Below, one piece after another: positions 54,457 to 63,412 of a stretch of 64,000 nucleotides of DNA (its first letter is position 1; the number at the start of each line of letters is the position of its first letter). The notes under the pieces are model-generated. The model worked only from the letters and a program-made list of their open reading frames with translations, was not told the origin of the DNA and made no database searches. The DNA comes from Pseudomonas tritici (GTDB taxonomy: Bacteria; Pseudomonadota; Gammaproteobacteria; Pseudomonadales; Pseudomonadaceae). The stretch is taken from the NCBI RefSeq assembly GCF_014268275.3, contig NZ_CP077084.1, positions 4,588,001 through 4,652,000 of the forward strand. The letters run 5' to 3'. A program made the translations under genes and the position numbers.

Positions 54457-55044
54457 ATGTCCTTCGCTGAGCAACTAACCCGCCTGCAAGCCTTCCTCGA
54501 CGCCGATGAGCTGCATGACGAGGCGCTGGACTACGTGGCCGCCCACGGCTATCTGACCGCCCTGTCGATCTGCGCCGAGGTCGTACCCGACCGTGAATGG
54601 ATCGACGCCCTGTTCGCCGAAGAGCCGCACTACGCCGACGACGCGCAACGCGAAGAAATCGAATCCACCCTGTTGGCCCTCAAGGCCCACATCGGTCGCC
54701 AACTGGCGTCGGACGAAGAATTCGAGCTGCCATGCGAACTGGACCTGGGCGAAGAGCCGGACGACTCCGACCTGCGCGGCTGGTGCATCGGTTTCATGGA
54801 AGGCGTGTTCCTGCGCGAAGCCGCCTGGTTCGAAACTGCCGAGGAAGAAGTGAGCGAAATGTTGCTGCCGATCATGGTGGGGTCGGGCCTGTTCGACGAC
54901 CAGCCGGAGTTCGCCGATATCGCCGCCGACGCCAACCTGATGGACGACATGATCGTACAGATCCCGGAAGCCCTCACCGCGCTGTACCTGCTGTGCAACG
55001 CCCCTGACGAAAAACCGGCGATCCTCAAGCCACGTCACCACTGA
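54457..55044 (+). CDS. YecA/UPF0149-family protein
   Basis: Acidic protein of 195 residues starting MSFAEQLTRLQAFLDADELH. The family signature RGWCIGFMEGVFLREAAWF and the following VSEMLLPIMVGSGLFDD are clear. The C-terminal zinc-binding SEC-C motif of YecA is absent. Function not established. It is divergent from recQ across 275 bp without other features. Confidence 0.85.
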   Translation: MSFAEQLTRLQAFLDADELHDEALDYVAAHGYLTALSICAEVVPDREWIDALFAEEPHYADDAQREEIESTLLALKAHIGRQLASDEEFELPCELDLGEEPDDSDLRGWCIGFMEGVFLREAAWFETAEEEVSEMLLPIMVGSGLFDDQPEFADIAADANLMDDMIVQIPEALTALYLLCNAPDEKPAILKPRHH

Positions 55045-55064
55045 GTCGCTTGCCCGTGACACCC

Positions 55065-55448
55065 ATGGGCAATCGTTCGCTGCTCCTGCGCTACGTGCTG
55101 CTGGCCATCGGCTGGTTGAGCGTAGCGCTGGGGGTGATCGGCATCTTCCTACCGGTCTTGCCGACAACGCCCTTCCTGCTTCTCGCCGCCGCTTGCTTCG
55201 CCCGAAGCTCCCCACGCTTCTACCATTGGCTGGTGCAACACCCGCGCCTGGGTCCGTGGATCCGCGACTACCTGGACGGCAACGGTATCCCTCTTAAAGG
55301 CAAGGTCTACGCCATCGGCTTGATGTGGTTGAGCATCAGTGTGTCCTGCTACCTGGTGCCATTGCCGTGGGCACGTGGCTTCATGTTGACCAGTGCCGTG
55401 CTGGTGACGATCTACATCCTGCGCCAAAAGACCCTGCCGCCTCGATAA
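55065..55448 (+). CDS. YbaN/DUF454-family inner-membrane protein
   Basis: A 127-residue membrane protein starting MGNRSLLLRYVLLAIGWLSV with helices at about 8-45 and 80-120 and the family motif FLPVLPTTPFLLLAAACFAR, followed by SSPRFYHWLVQHPRLGPWIR. Function unknown. The ATG at 55065 is preferred because it begins the conserved first helix; upstream TTG (55050) and GTG (55056) codons lack clear ribosome binding sites. It starts 20 bp after the YecA-family gene, probably one unit. Confidence 0.85.
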   Translation: MGNRSLLLRYVLLAIGWLSVALGVIGIFLPVLPTTPFLLLAAACFARSSPRFYHWLVQHPRLGPWIRDYLDGNGIPLKGKVYAIGLMWLSISVSCYLVPLPWARGFMLTSAVLVTIYILRQKTLPPR

Positions 55449-55780
55449 CGGCGGCGCCTGGCTTGCCTGCGAGCAAGTCCTCTGCGTAGCAGCTGTCGAG
55501 CCTCGGCGAGGCTGCGTCAGCGGTGTGTCAGACAGGCCGCCAACGCAGCCTCGCCGGGGCTCGACAGCTGCTACGTGCTATGACATTGAAAATGTGTAGA
55601 TACACCGCAGGTTCATTCAGAGGACGCGTCGCTGCGTTGCGGGCAAGTCGTGGCGTCGCACCGCGGGCGCCCACACGAACCACTCACCCGACCTTGGTCG
55701 ACACTGACTAACCCCGAGCATCATGCGAGACTGTCCAACCGGGCCTGGAATGCCCGGGTGTTCCCATGCTCGGAGTTACC
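55449..55780. other. Intergenic region with REP sequences, no gene
   Basis: Contains a lone fragment of the class A REP core (TGGCTTGCCTGCGAG at 55458-55472) followed by a complete class D pair. After 55580 only a low-quality short open frame is seen. GGAG just before 55781 is the ribosome binding site of the kinase gene. Confidence 0.7.
55485..55575. repeat. REP pair, class D (CGTAGCAGCTGTCGAGCC)
   Basis: Inverted arms CGTAGCAGCTGTCGAGCC and GGCTCGACAGCTGCTACG enclose GCGAGGCTGCGT / AACGCAGCCTCGCC. Near-perfect symmetry over about 90 bp. It is a fourth REP class in the window. Confidence 0.9.
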
Positions 55781-58700
55781 ATGACGCTGTCCAGCGGGCT
55801 GATCGCCGCCGTTGCCCTGGCCTATATGGCCATAATGTTTGCCATCGCCTTCTATGGTGACCGTCGCCGTGCGCCACTGCCGCCGCGCATGCGTGCCTGG
55901 GTGTATAGCCTGTCGCTGGCCGTGTATTGCACCAGTTGGACATTCTTCGGTGCTGTAGGTCAGGCCGCCGAACAGTTGTGGGCATTTTTACCGATCTACC
56001 TGGGACCGGTGCTGTTGCTGGTGTTGGCACCCTGGGTCCTGCAAAAGATGATCTTGATCAGCAAGCAGGAAAACATCACGTCCATCGCCGACTTTATCGC
56101 CGCGCGCTACGGTAAATCCCAATCGTTGGCGGTGGTGGTCGCGTTGATCTGCCTGGTGGGGGTACTGCCCTACATCGCGCTGCAACTCAAAGGCATCGTG
56201 CTGGGCGTCAATCTGCTGATCGGCGCTGGCGCCGACACCACCGGCACTCGTGCTCAAGACACCGCGCTGATCGTGTCACTGGTGTTGGCGCTGTTCACGA
56301 TTGTCTTCGGTACACGCAACCTCGACGCCACGGAGCACCACCGCGGTATGGTGCTGGCGATTGCGTTTGAATCCCTCGTCAAGCTGTTCGCGTTTCTCGC
56401 GGTCGGCGCGTTTGTGACCTACGGCTTGTACGACGGATTCGGCGACCTTTTCAGCCAAGCGATGCTCGCCCCCCGCCTGGATGAATACTGGAAAGAGACC
56501 GTCAACTGGCCGTCCATGGTGGTGCAGACCGGTGTCGCGATGATGGCGATCATCTGCCTGCCTCGGCAGTTCCATGTCACGGTGGTGGAGAACATCGACC
56601 CTCAGGATCTGCGCCTGGCCAAATGGGTGTTTCCCGCGTATCTGATTCTTGCCGCGCTGTTTGTAGTACCGATCGCCTTGGGCGGCAAGATGATGCTGCC
56701 CAGCTCGGTAATGCCCGACTCCTACGTGATCAGCCTGCCGATGGCCGAAGCCCATCCCGCACTCGCCGTACTGGCGTTTATCGGCGGCGCTTCAGCGGCC
56801 ACCGGCATGGTGATCGTGGCGAGCATTGCCTTGTCGACCATGGTGTCCAACGACATGCTGCTGCCCTGGCTGCTGCGCCGTTCCGGCGCCGAGCGACCGT
56901 TCGAAGTGTTCCGCCACTGGATGCTGTCGGTACGCCGGGTCAGCATCGTGATCATCCTGCTGTTGGCCTACGTGAGCTATCGCCTGTTGGGCTCAACCGC
57001 GAGCCTGGCGACCATCGGCCAGATCGCCTTTGCCGCCGTCACCCAACTGGCGCCGGCGATGCTCGGCGCACTGTATTGGAAGCAAGCCAACCGACGCGGT
57101 GTATTCGCGGGGCTCGCTGCGGGCACTTTCCTGTGGTTCTACACCTTGGTCCTACCGGTTACGGCGAAAAGCCTGGGTTGGTCCCTTAGCCTTTTCCCAG
57201 GACTGACGTGGATGCATTCGCACCCGCTGGGTCTGTCCGTCACCTCATTGACCTTGGGCACGGTGTTCTCCCTGGCGGGTAACTTTACGCTGTTTGTGTG
57301 GGTGTCGATGCTGTCCCGCACGCGGGTTTCCGAGCATTGGCAAGCCGGGCGGTTTATCGGCCAGGAAATCAGCCAGCGCGCCACCGCACGCTCGATGCTG
57401 TCGGTGCAGATCAGCGACTTGCTCAGCCTGGCCGCACGCTTCGTGGGTGAGGAACGGGCACAGCAAAGCTTCATCCGCTTTGCCTATCGCCAGGGTAAAG
57501 GCTTCAACCCCAATCAGAACGCAGACAACGAGTGGATCGCCCACACGGAGCGGTTGCTGGCGGGTGTACTCGGCGCATCGTCGACCCGGGCGGTGGTGAA
57601 AGCCGCCATCGAAGGGCGCGAGATGCAGCTGGAGGACGTAGTACGCATCGCCGATGAAGCGTCGGAAGTGCTGCAGTTCAACCGCGCATTGCTGCAAGGT
57701 GCTATTGAGAACATCACCCAGGGCATCAGCGTGGTCGATCAGTCCCTCAAATTGGTGGCCTGGAACCGGCGTTACCTGGAGTTGTTCAACTACCCGGACG
57801 GGCTGATCAGCGTCGGTCGGCCGATTGCCGACATCATCCGCTACAACGCCGAACGCGGCCTGTGCGGGCCGGGCGAAGCCGAGGTTCACGTGGCGCGCCG
57901 CCTGCACTGGATGCGCCAGGGCCGTGCGCACACCTCTGAACGTTTATTCCCCAATGGGCGGGTGATCGAGCTGATCGGCAACCCGATGCCCGGCGGCGGT
58001 TTCGTCATGAGTTTCACTGACATTACCGCCTTCCGCGAAGCCGAGCAGGCACTCACGGAGGCCAACGAAGGCCTGGAACGACGGGTGACCGAGCGCACCC
58101 ATGAGCTGTCGCAGCTCAACGTAGCGCTCACCGACGCCAAGGGCGTGGCCGAGTCCGCCAGCCAGTCGAAGACGCGCTTCCTGGCGGCGGTCAGCCATGA
58201 CCTGATGCAGCCCTTGAACGCTGCACGCCTGTTCTCCGCCGCCCTCTCGCACCAGAACGAAGGCCTGTCCGGCGAAGCCCGGCAATTGGTGCAGCACCTG
58301 GACAGCTCGCTGCGCTCCGCCGAAGACCTGATCAGCGACCTGCTGGATATCTCACGCCTGGAAAACGGCAAGATCAATCCGCAGCGCCAGCCTTTTGTAC
58401 TCAACGAGCTGTTCGACACTTTGGGGGCAGAGTTCAAGGCGCTGGCCCAGGAGCAGGGTCTGCGCTTCCGCCTGCGCGGCAGTCGAGTGCGTGTCGACAG
58501 CGACATCAAGTTACTGCGGCGAATCCTGCAGAATTTTCTCACCAACGCCTTCCGTTATGCCGACGGCCCGGTGCTGCTGGGCGTACGTCGACGCAAGGGC
58601 GAACTGTGCCTGGAAGTGTGGGACCGTGGCCCCGGGATACCGTTGGATAAACAGCAAGTGATCTTTGAAGAATTCAAGCGTTTGGACAGCCACCAGACCC

Positions 58701-59251
58701 GCGCGGAGAAAGGCCTGGGGCTTGGCCTGGCCATCGCAGACGGCCTGTGCCGTGTGCTGGGCCATCGCCTGAGCGTGCGCTCATGGCCTGGCAAAGGCAG
58801 CGTATTCAGTGTGCGCGTGCCACTGGCGCGCAACCAGGCCAGCCCGCAGGTCAAGACATCACAGGAAACCGGCCTGCCGCTGAGCGGTGCTCAGGTGCTG
58901 TGCGTGGATAACGAAGAGAGCATTCTGATCGGCATGCGCAGCCTGTTGACGCGCTGGGGGTGTGAAGTGTGGACCGCGACGGACCAGGCGCAATGCGCGG
59001 CGTTGCTGGCGGATGGCGTGCGCCCGCAACTGGCTCTGGTGGACTACCACCTGGACCATGGCGAAACCGGTACTGAGTTGATGGGATGGCTGCGCGCGCA
59101 ATTGGCGGAGCCGATTCCCGGCGTGGTGATCAGTGCCGACGGCCGCCCGGAGATGATGGCCGAGGTGCATGCGGCGGGGCTGGATTATTTGGCTAAACCG
59201 GTCAAGCCGGCGGCGTTGCGGGCTTTGCTGAGTCGGCATTTGCCGCTGTAG
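55781..59251 (+). CDS. Large sodium:solute-symporter/PAS/hybrid histidine kinase
   Basis: Membrane-integral sensor of 1156 residues. Residues 1 to about 500 form an SSS-type transporter domain with about 13 helices (MTLSSGLIAAVALAYMAIMF at the start). A PAS domain lies at about 640-750 (ITQGISVVDQSLKLVAWNRR), then a coiled coil, HisKA with His806 (AAVSHDLMQPLNAARL), a HATPase domain (LQNFLTNAFRYADGP and KGLGLGLAIADGL) and a C-terminal receiver with Asp1088 (LALVDYHLDHGETG). The plan resembles CbrA plus a receiver; a similar large kinase exists in P. aeruginosa. GGAGTTACC precedes the ATG. No partner response regulator gene is adjacent. Confidence 0.92.
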   Translation: MTLSSGLIAAVALAYMAIMFAIAFYGDRRRAPLPPRMRAWVYSLSLAVYCTSWTFFGAVGQAAEQLWAFLPIYLGPVLLLVLAPWVLQKMILISKQENITSIADFIAARYGKSQSLAVVVALICLVGVLPYIALQLKGIVLGVNLLIGAGADTTGTRAQDTALIVSLVLALFTIVFGTRNLDATEHHRGMVLAIAFESLVKLFAFLAVGAFVTYGLYDGFGDLFSQAMLAPRLDEYWKETVNWPSMVVQTGVAMMAIICLPRQFHVTVVENIDPQDLRLAKWVFPAYLILAALFVVPIALGGKMMLPSSVMPDSYVISLPMAEAHPALAVLAFIGGASAATGMVIVASIALSTMVSNDMLLPWLLRRSGAERPFEVFRHWMLSVRRVSIVIILLLAYVSYRLLGSTASLATIGQIAFAAVTQLAPAMLGALYWKQANRRGVFAGLAAGTFLWFYTLVLPVTAKSLGWSLSLFPGLTWMHSHPLGLSVTSLTLGTVFSLAGNFTLFVWVSMLSRTRVSEHWQAGRFIGQEISQRATARSMLSVQISDLLSLAARFVGEERAQQSFIRFAYRQGKGFNPNQNADNEWIAHTERLLAGVLGASSTRAVVKAAIEGREMQLEDVVRIADEASEVLQFNRALLQGAIENITQGISVVDQSLKLVAWNRRYLELFNYPDGLISVGRPIADIIRYNAERGLCGPGEAEVHVARRLHWMRQGRAHTSERLFPNGRVIELIGNPMPGGGFVMSFTDITAFREAEQALTEANEGLERRVTERTHELSQLNVALTDAKGVAESASQSKTRFLAAVSHDLMQPLNAARLFSAALSHQNEGLSGEARQLVQHLDSSLRSAEDLISDLLDISRLENGKINPQRQPFVLNELFDTLGAEFKALAQEQGLRFRLRGSRVRVDSDIKLLRRILQNFLTNAFRYADGPVLLGVRRRKGELCLEVWDRGPGIPLDKQQVIFEEFKRLDSHQTRAEKGLGLGLAIADGLCRVLGHRLSVRSWPGKGSVFSVRVPLARNQASPQVKTSQETGLPLSGAQVLCVDNEESILIGMRSLLTRWGCEVWTATDQAQCAALLADGVRPQLALVDYHLDHGETGTELMGWLRAQLAEPIPGVVISADGRPEMMAEVHAAGLDYLAKPVKPAALRALLSRHLPL

Positions 59252-59270
59252 GCCGGTCCGACTGGGTCAA

Positions 59271-59343
59271 ATGTGGGAGCTGGCTTGCCTGCGATAACGG
59301 TGGATCTTTCACGACCGCTATCGCAGGCAAGCCAGCTCCCACA
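59271..59343. repeat. REP pair, class A, between convergent genes
   Basis: Inverted pair of GTGGGAGCTGGCTTGCCTGC units with a very short centre, between the kinase gene and the convergent rmuC. Confidence 0.93.
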
Positions 59344-59354
59344 CCCACCGCATC

Positions 59355-60848
59355 TTATTCAGGTAGATGGGCAACACCGTCTGAATCGGTCATCGCCCGC
59401 TCCAACAAATCCGCCGGCAAGCTCTTGCTGGCCCGAGCACCAAGCAACCGCAATTGCTCGGTCCGGCTGACCAGATTTCCGCGTCCATCTGTCAGCTTGT
59501 TTCGCGCCGAGCTGTAAGCCTTATCCAGCTGTTGTAAGCGGTTACCTACTTCATCCAGGTCTTGGATAAACAGCACGAACTTGTCATACAGCCACCCCGC
59601 ACGCTCGGCGATTTCTCGCGCGTTCTGGCTCTGGCGCTCCTGCTTCCACAGGCTGTCGATCACGCGCAGGGTAGCGAGCAACGTGGTCGGGCTGACGATC
59701 ACGATATGGCGGTCGAACGCTTCCTGGAACAGATTCGGTTCGGCCTGCAACGCAGCGGAAAACGCTGCTTCGATCGGCACGAACAGCAACACGAAATCCA
59801 GGCTGTGCAGGCCTTCCAGGCGTTTGTAATCCTTACCGGCCAAACCTTTGACGTGATTACGCAGCGACAGCACGTGCTGCTTCAACGCCGCCTGGCCGAT
59901 CACATCATCATCCGCGGCCACGTACTGTTGATACGCGGTGAGGCTGACCTTGGAATCCACCACCACCTGCTTGTCGCCGGGCAACATGATCAGCACGTCG
60001 GGCTGGAAACGCTCGCCGTCCGGGCCCTTCAGGCTGACCTGGGTCTGGTACTCGCGGCCTTTCTCCAGGCCCGCATGCTCCAGCACCCGCTCAAGGATCA
60101 GTTCACCCCAGTTGCCTTGGGTTTTCTGGCCCTTGAGCGCGCGGGTCAGGTTGGTGGCCTCGTCTGACAGGCGCAGGTTCAGTTGCTGTAGGCGCTCAAG
60201 CTCCTTGGCCAGGGAAAAACGCTCGCGCGCCTCGCTCTGATAGCTCTCTTCCACGCGTTTTTCGAAGGACTGGATGCGCTCTTTCAATGGGTCGAGCAGT
60301 TGGCCCAGGCGCTCCTGGCTGGTTTCGGCGAAGCGCTGTTCACGCTCGTCGAAGATCTTGCCGGCCAGTTCGGCGAACTGTGCACGCAGTTCATCCCGCG
60401 AGCCTTGCAGGTCGGCTAGGCGTTGTTGATGGCTATCCTGCTGTTCACGCAGTTCTGCGCGCAAAGCGGCCGACAACGCATCGAGGCGGCGGAGCTCGGT
60501 CTCCCTGGCGCTGCGGTCGAGGTTCCAGGCGTGGGCGGCGTCGCGCGCGTTGTCGCGGTCGATCTGCAGCAGTTCGACTTCGCGGCGCACAGCGGCCAAG
60601 TCAGCCTGCTTGGCCGCGTTGGCCTGGCTCAGATCGCTGATCTCATCGCGGCTGGCATCCAACTGTGCGGCGAAGCCTTCCTGGGCCAGTTGCGCGGTCG
60701 CCAGGCGCTCTTCGAGCAGTTCCCAGCCGGTCATGCGCGCGGTCAGCCGGCGCTGAAGCTGCCAGCACACGGCCAATAAAGGCACAGCTGCGCCAGCAAG
60801 GCCCAGGGCAATACTGGTCCAGTCAAAAACCATAGACATGTCTGCCAT
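59355..60848 (-). CDS. rmuC: RmuC, DNA recombination-limiting protein
   Basis: Predicted membrane-anchored nuclease-like protein limiting recombination at inverted repeats. The 497-residue product has an N-terminal membrane segment (IALGLAGAAVPLLAVCWQLQ), a coiled coil of about 200 residues, and the RmuC domain with GNWGELILERVLEHAGLEKG and PGDKQVVVDSKVSLTAYQQY. The ATG at 60848 is used; two further ATG codons at 60839 and 60833 are possible and no strong ribosome binding site separates them. Confidence 0.93.
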   Translation of the reverse strand: MADMSMVFDWTSIALGLAGAAVPLLAVCWQLQRRLTARMTGWELLEERLATAQLAQEGFAAQLDASRDEISDLSQANAAKQADLAAVRREVELLQIDRDNARDAAHAWNLDRSARETELRRLDALSAALRAELREQQDSHQQRLADLQGSRDELRAQFAELAGKIFDEREQRFAETSQERLGQLLDPLKERIQSFEKRVEESYQSEARERFSLAKELERLQQLNLRLSDEATNLTRALKGQKTQGNWGELILERVLEHAGLEKGREYQTQVSLKGPDGERFQPDVLIMLPGDKQVVVDSKVSLTAYQQYVAADDDVIGQAALKQHVLSLRNHVKGLAGKDYKRLEGLHSLDFVLLFVPIEAAFSAALQAEPNLFQEAFDRHIVIVSPTTLLATLRVIDSLWKQERQSQNAREIAERAGWLYDKFVLFIQDLDEVGNRLQQLDKAYSSARNKLTDGRGNLVSRTEQLRLLGARASKSLPADLLERAMTDSDGVAHLPE

Positions 60849-60894
60849 CACCGAAAAAAAGCAAGGTTAGCGGAGCACAGGGCCTGAGGACAGC

Positions 60895-61218
60895 TCAGTC
60901 TTCGACCTGGCCCAGTTCACGCTGGGCGCGGCGGTCACCGGCGCGGGCCGCCAGGCGCAGCAGGTCGTGGCCGATGCGGCGGTCGCGGGCATTTCCGCAC
61001 TCACGGCACATCAGTTGGCCCAGGCGGCTTTGGGCGGCAACCACGCCTTCACGGGCCGGCTGCTTGAGCAAACGCCCGGCGAAGTGTTTGACGTTGGTGT
61101 TGTGACCCAGGCGGGGGCTGTCGAGCAACCACAAGGCAACTTTCAAGGAGAAGCGTTTGGGAGCGGTAACAGTTTGAGGAGTGTCGGTAACAGAAGGTGA
61201 TACTGAGCGAAACTTCAT
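60895..61218 (-). CDS. Sel1-like repeat protein
   Basis: A 107-residue protein starting MKFRSVSPSVTDTPQTVTAP. The C-terminal two thirds contain two Sel1-like helical repeats (VVAAQSRLGQLMCRECGNAR and GHDLLRLAARAGDRRAQREL). No signal peptide. Sel1 repeats mediate protein binding; partner unknown. It precedes rmuC by 46 bp on the same strand. Confidence 0.75.
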   Translation of the reverse strand: MKFRSVSPSVTDTPQTVTAPKRFSLKVALWLLDSPRLGHNTNVKHFAGRLLKQPAREGVVAAQSRLGQLMCRECGNARDRRIGHDLLRLAARAGDRRAQRELGQVED

Positions 61219-61676
61219 AAAGCACTGTGGGACAGAACGGAAGGCGCGCCACTCTACTCTTTTTTTCGTACAGGTAAAGCTGAAAAAACTCTGTACGCCC
61301 GTTCTAGAGCAAGCGCTCGGGACAATCCACAGAAGCTGTGGATAACTCAGTGGACAACCCTGCTTTAACTCGCGCAAAGCCCCATGGCATGGGGGTCGCA
61401 GTCAAACTGACGATTTTTTCACCAATAAAAAAAAGCCAGATTTTTCATTGACTTAAATTTCCATTGCAGGCAACTGGTGGCTCTGCAGTGCAGTTGACAG
61501 CGCGGTTACACACCCCGCAACTAATGTGCACAAGTACCCATCCGCTGGTTATATCGCCGGCTTTTCTTGAAGCAATTCGCCGCAATAATGTTACCGCCAG
61601 GGCAAAACAGGGACTTTTTCAAATCTTTGCTGGCTCGCCACACTCCCCGCCCTAAAACGCAACGGTGGGTGAGTCG
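61219..61676. other. Intergenic region with inverted DnaA-box-like sites
   Basis: Divergent region of 458 bp. ATCCACAG-AAG-CTGTGGAT at 61325-61343 is a perfect palindrome whose right arm extends to TGTGGATAA, the complement of the DnaA box TTATCCACA; the left side reads CAATCCACA (7 of 9). A-rich runs lie at 61425-61460. No credible gene was seen. Confidence 0.6.
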
Positions 61677-61982
61677 ATGAAAGGAATGCTGTTGTTCGCC
61701 GTGTTGCTACTGGCCATCTGCTCCGCTTCCCTGGGAATCAATGCGGCACTGCCCTCCCCGGATGGCGCGCTATTTGCCATCGCTATCCTGCTGTCGGCGG
61801 CTTTCACTGCCGTGAGCCTGTGCATTGAATTGGGCGAAGGCCGCATCAATGACATGGCCGATGTGATGAAGGTGGTCGAGACCGGCCAGTCCCTGCGCTT
61901 GACGCTCGCCGCCTACGGACTGGGCTGCTCGCTGGCAGCGGCGATCACCGTGTTGTTCTATCGAGGCCTGCTGGGCGGTTAA
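61677..61982 (+). CDS. Small membrane protein of unknown function
   Basis: A 101-residue protein starting MKGMLLFAVLLLAICSASLG with three hydrophobic segments (about 1-20, 30-50 and 75-95) and a central acidic loop (CIELGEGRINDMADVMKVVE). A GTG four codons earlier is an alternative start. Not recognised. Its own promoter would lie in the divergent region shared with the Sel1-like gene. Confidence 0.7.
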   Translation: MKGMLLFAVLLLAICSASLGINAALPSPDGALFAIAILLSAAFTAVSLCIELGEGRINDMADVMKVVETGQSLRLTLAAYGLGCSLAAAITVLFYRGLLGG

Positions 61983-62426
61983 TTGAAGTTTTTTGGCCAA
62001 CACACTTCCCTTACCTGATTCAATCCGTTACTATCCGCGGCGTTAGTACCAAGCTGAAAGTCAATTCTGGTCGAACAACTCCCCTGAACAACACGGGATC
62101 GACCACCTCGATGGTTTCCAGGTATCACTTGCGACGACACGGCCTTTGAACAAGCAAAGGGTGTCGCGAAGTTTCAATACTCTGACCGAACCAGCCTGCA
62201 AATTGATCAGGATCTTCACCCCGGGCCCAGAACCTTTGCCCCTGTTGTGTTGCCTGCCCTCCTAAGTACCTACCTGCCAGCCCAAGCGCGCCTAAATTAT
62301 TAGCGCTTCAAACTGGCTGCTTTGTTCCAGTCGGGTTCTTCGTTTGATCAATAGTGATCAACGTCACTGGAACGTTTTAATAAGGCACGGCTCTTAATCC
62401 GTGTCATTTGTAGGAACACCCATAAG
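61983..62426. other. Long leader region before a small gene, with inverted repeat
   Basis: Stretch of 444 bp without a convincing open frame. It holds AATTCTGGTCG (62063-62073), repeated upstream of the FadL-type gene, and TTGATCA-ATAG-TGATCAA (62344-62361), a perfect inverted repeat about 65 bp before the small gene. Whether this is a promoter region, a long 5' leader or a small RNA cannot be decided from sequence. Confidence 0.5.
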
Positions 62427-62651
62427 ATGAACGCTCAAATCCATACTCAGGATGCCATTCGCACCCTCACCAACGCTTTTGCCCCAATGAACTGCCTGAT
62501 CATGGCCGCTCGCAAAGGCTGCTTCAGCTTCACCCTGGTTAACGAACACGGCATCGCACGTCACAGCGAACGCCTGTACCCCGATCAATACTCCAGCGCA
62601 GAACCGCTGCAGGCCGTGATCGAGCGTACCCGTCAGGCACTGGTTGCCTGA
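62427..62651 (+). CDS. Small hypothetical protein
   Basis: A 74-residue protein starting MNAQIHTQDAIRTLTNAFAP, with an amphipathic N-terminal helix, a strand-like centre (KGCFSFTLVNEHGIARHSER) and a C-terminal helix (PLQAVIERTRQALVA). No signal or membrane segment. Not recognised. The clean terminator behind it and the long non-coding stretch before it support a real, independently transcribed gene. Confidence 0.75.
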   Translation: MNAQIHTQDAIRTLTNAFAPMNCLIMAARKGCFSFTLVNEHGIARHSERLYPDQYSSAEPLQAVIERTRQALVA

Positions 62652-62677
62652 TCGACCCGAGTCGCTGAAACACAAAA

Positions 62678-62706
62678 GGCCCTGCTCAAAAAGCAGGGTT
62701 TTTTAT
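62678..62706 (+). terminator. Rho-independent terminator
   Basis: CCCTGCT-CAAAA-AGCAGGG followed by TTTTTTATT, 27 bp after the small gene's stop. Confidence 0.9.
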
Positions 62707-62929
62707 TGCCTGCGATTTGAGTATCAACCTTTTGCCCTAAGTTCAAATAGATATAACCGTTATAACTAAATGCAGAAGATGTTTTAAAAACAGTCCTTTA
62801 CATCACGAATATGACACTACACTTCAACTCAAGCGGCTTGATCCGCTTCCGGCGGGCCTGAGACCCGATCCAACGCTGCCAAGCCCCCTTCTCAGGACTC
62901 GCCGACCACTTTCACGGATTGAGGCGTGT

Positions 62930-63412
62930 ATGGGTATCGCTGCCAGCGAATTGTGTCGTTATGTGATCCGGCCGACCTTGCTTTACCTCGGCCGCCATAA
63001 CCAAACGGCTGAGTCCTTGCTGCTGGGCATTGCCGCCAGCCAATCGGAATTGGGTTCCGCCTTGCATGACCGGCGTGGACACGGCCTGTACAGCATCACC
63101 GAACCTCGCCATCGCGCCTTGTGGGACGATTACCTCGCGCTGGACCCCGATCGCGCGAGCCTAGTGCGCGGCCTGGCCAGCCAGCATGCGTTCCTCAGCG
63201 CGCCGCAACTCGAACTGACGGTTAACCTGCGCTACGCCACGGCCATTGCCTGGCTTTTAGTCGAACAACACACTCTCGCACTGCCCCCGCCGGGTGATGT
63301 GCTGGGTATGGCGCGTATCTGGAAAGAAATTTTTCACCCTCAGGGACGTCTGCGCGATTTCACTCAAGCCTGGCAAACCTGTGTTTCACCCATGAATCAC
63401 GTGGTTTGCTGA
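62930..63412 (+). CDS. Hypothetical protein, structural-lysozyme-like region
   Basis: A 160-residue protein starting MGIAASELCRYVIRPTLLYL. The stretch SQSELGSALHDRRGHGLYSI followed by TEPRHRALWDDYLA loosely recalls small lysozyme-like proteins, but no catalytic Glu motif is certain. No signal peptide. Not recognised. It lies 145 bp upstream of the FadL-type gene on the same strand; the gap between has a promoter-like AT-rich section, so the two need not be one unit. Confidence 0.65.
   Translation: MGIAASELCRYVIRPTLLYLGRHNQTAESLLLGIAASQSELGSALHDRRGHGLYSITEPRHRALWDDYLALDPDRASLVRGLASQHAFLSAPQLELTVNLRYATAIAWLLVEQHTLALPPPGDVLGMARIWKEIFHPQGRLRDFTQAWQTCVSPMNHVVC

Noticed and set aside
12206..59343. 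Repeated GCTTGCCTGC units considered as a CRISPR array
   Set aside because: Units are inverted pairs scattered over 47 kb, not regularly spaced direct repeats, and no cas genes are present.
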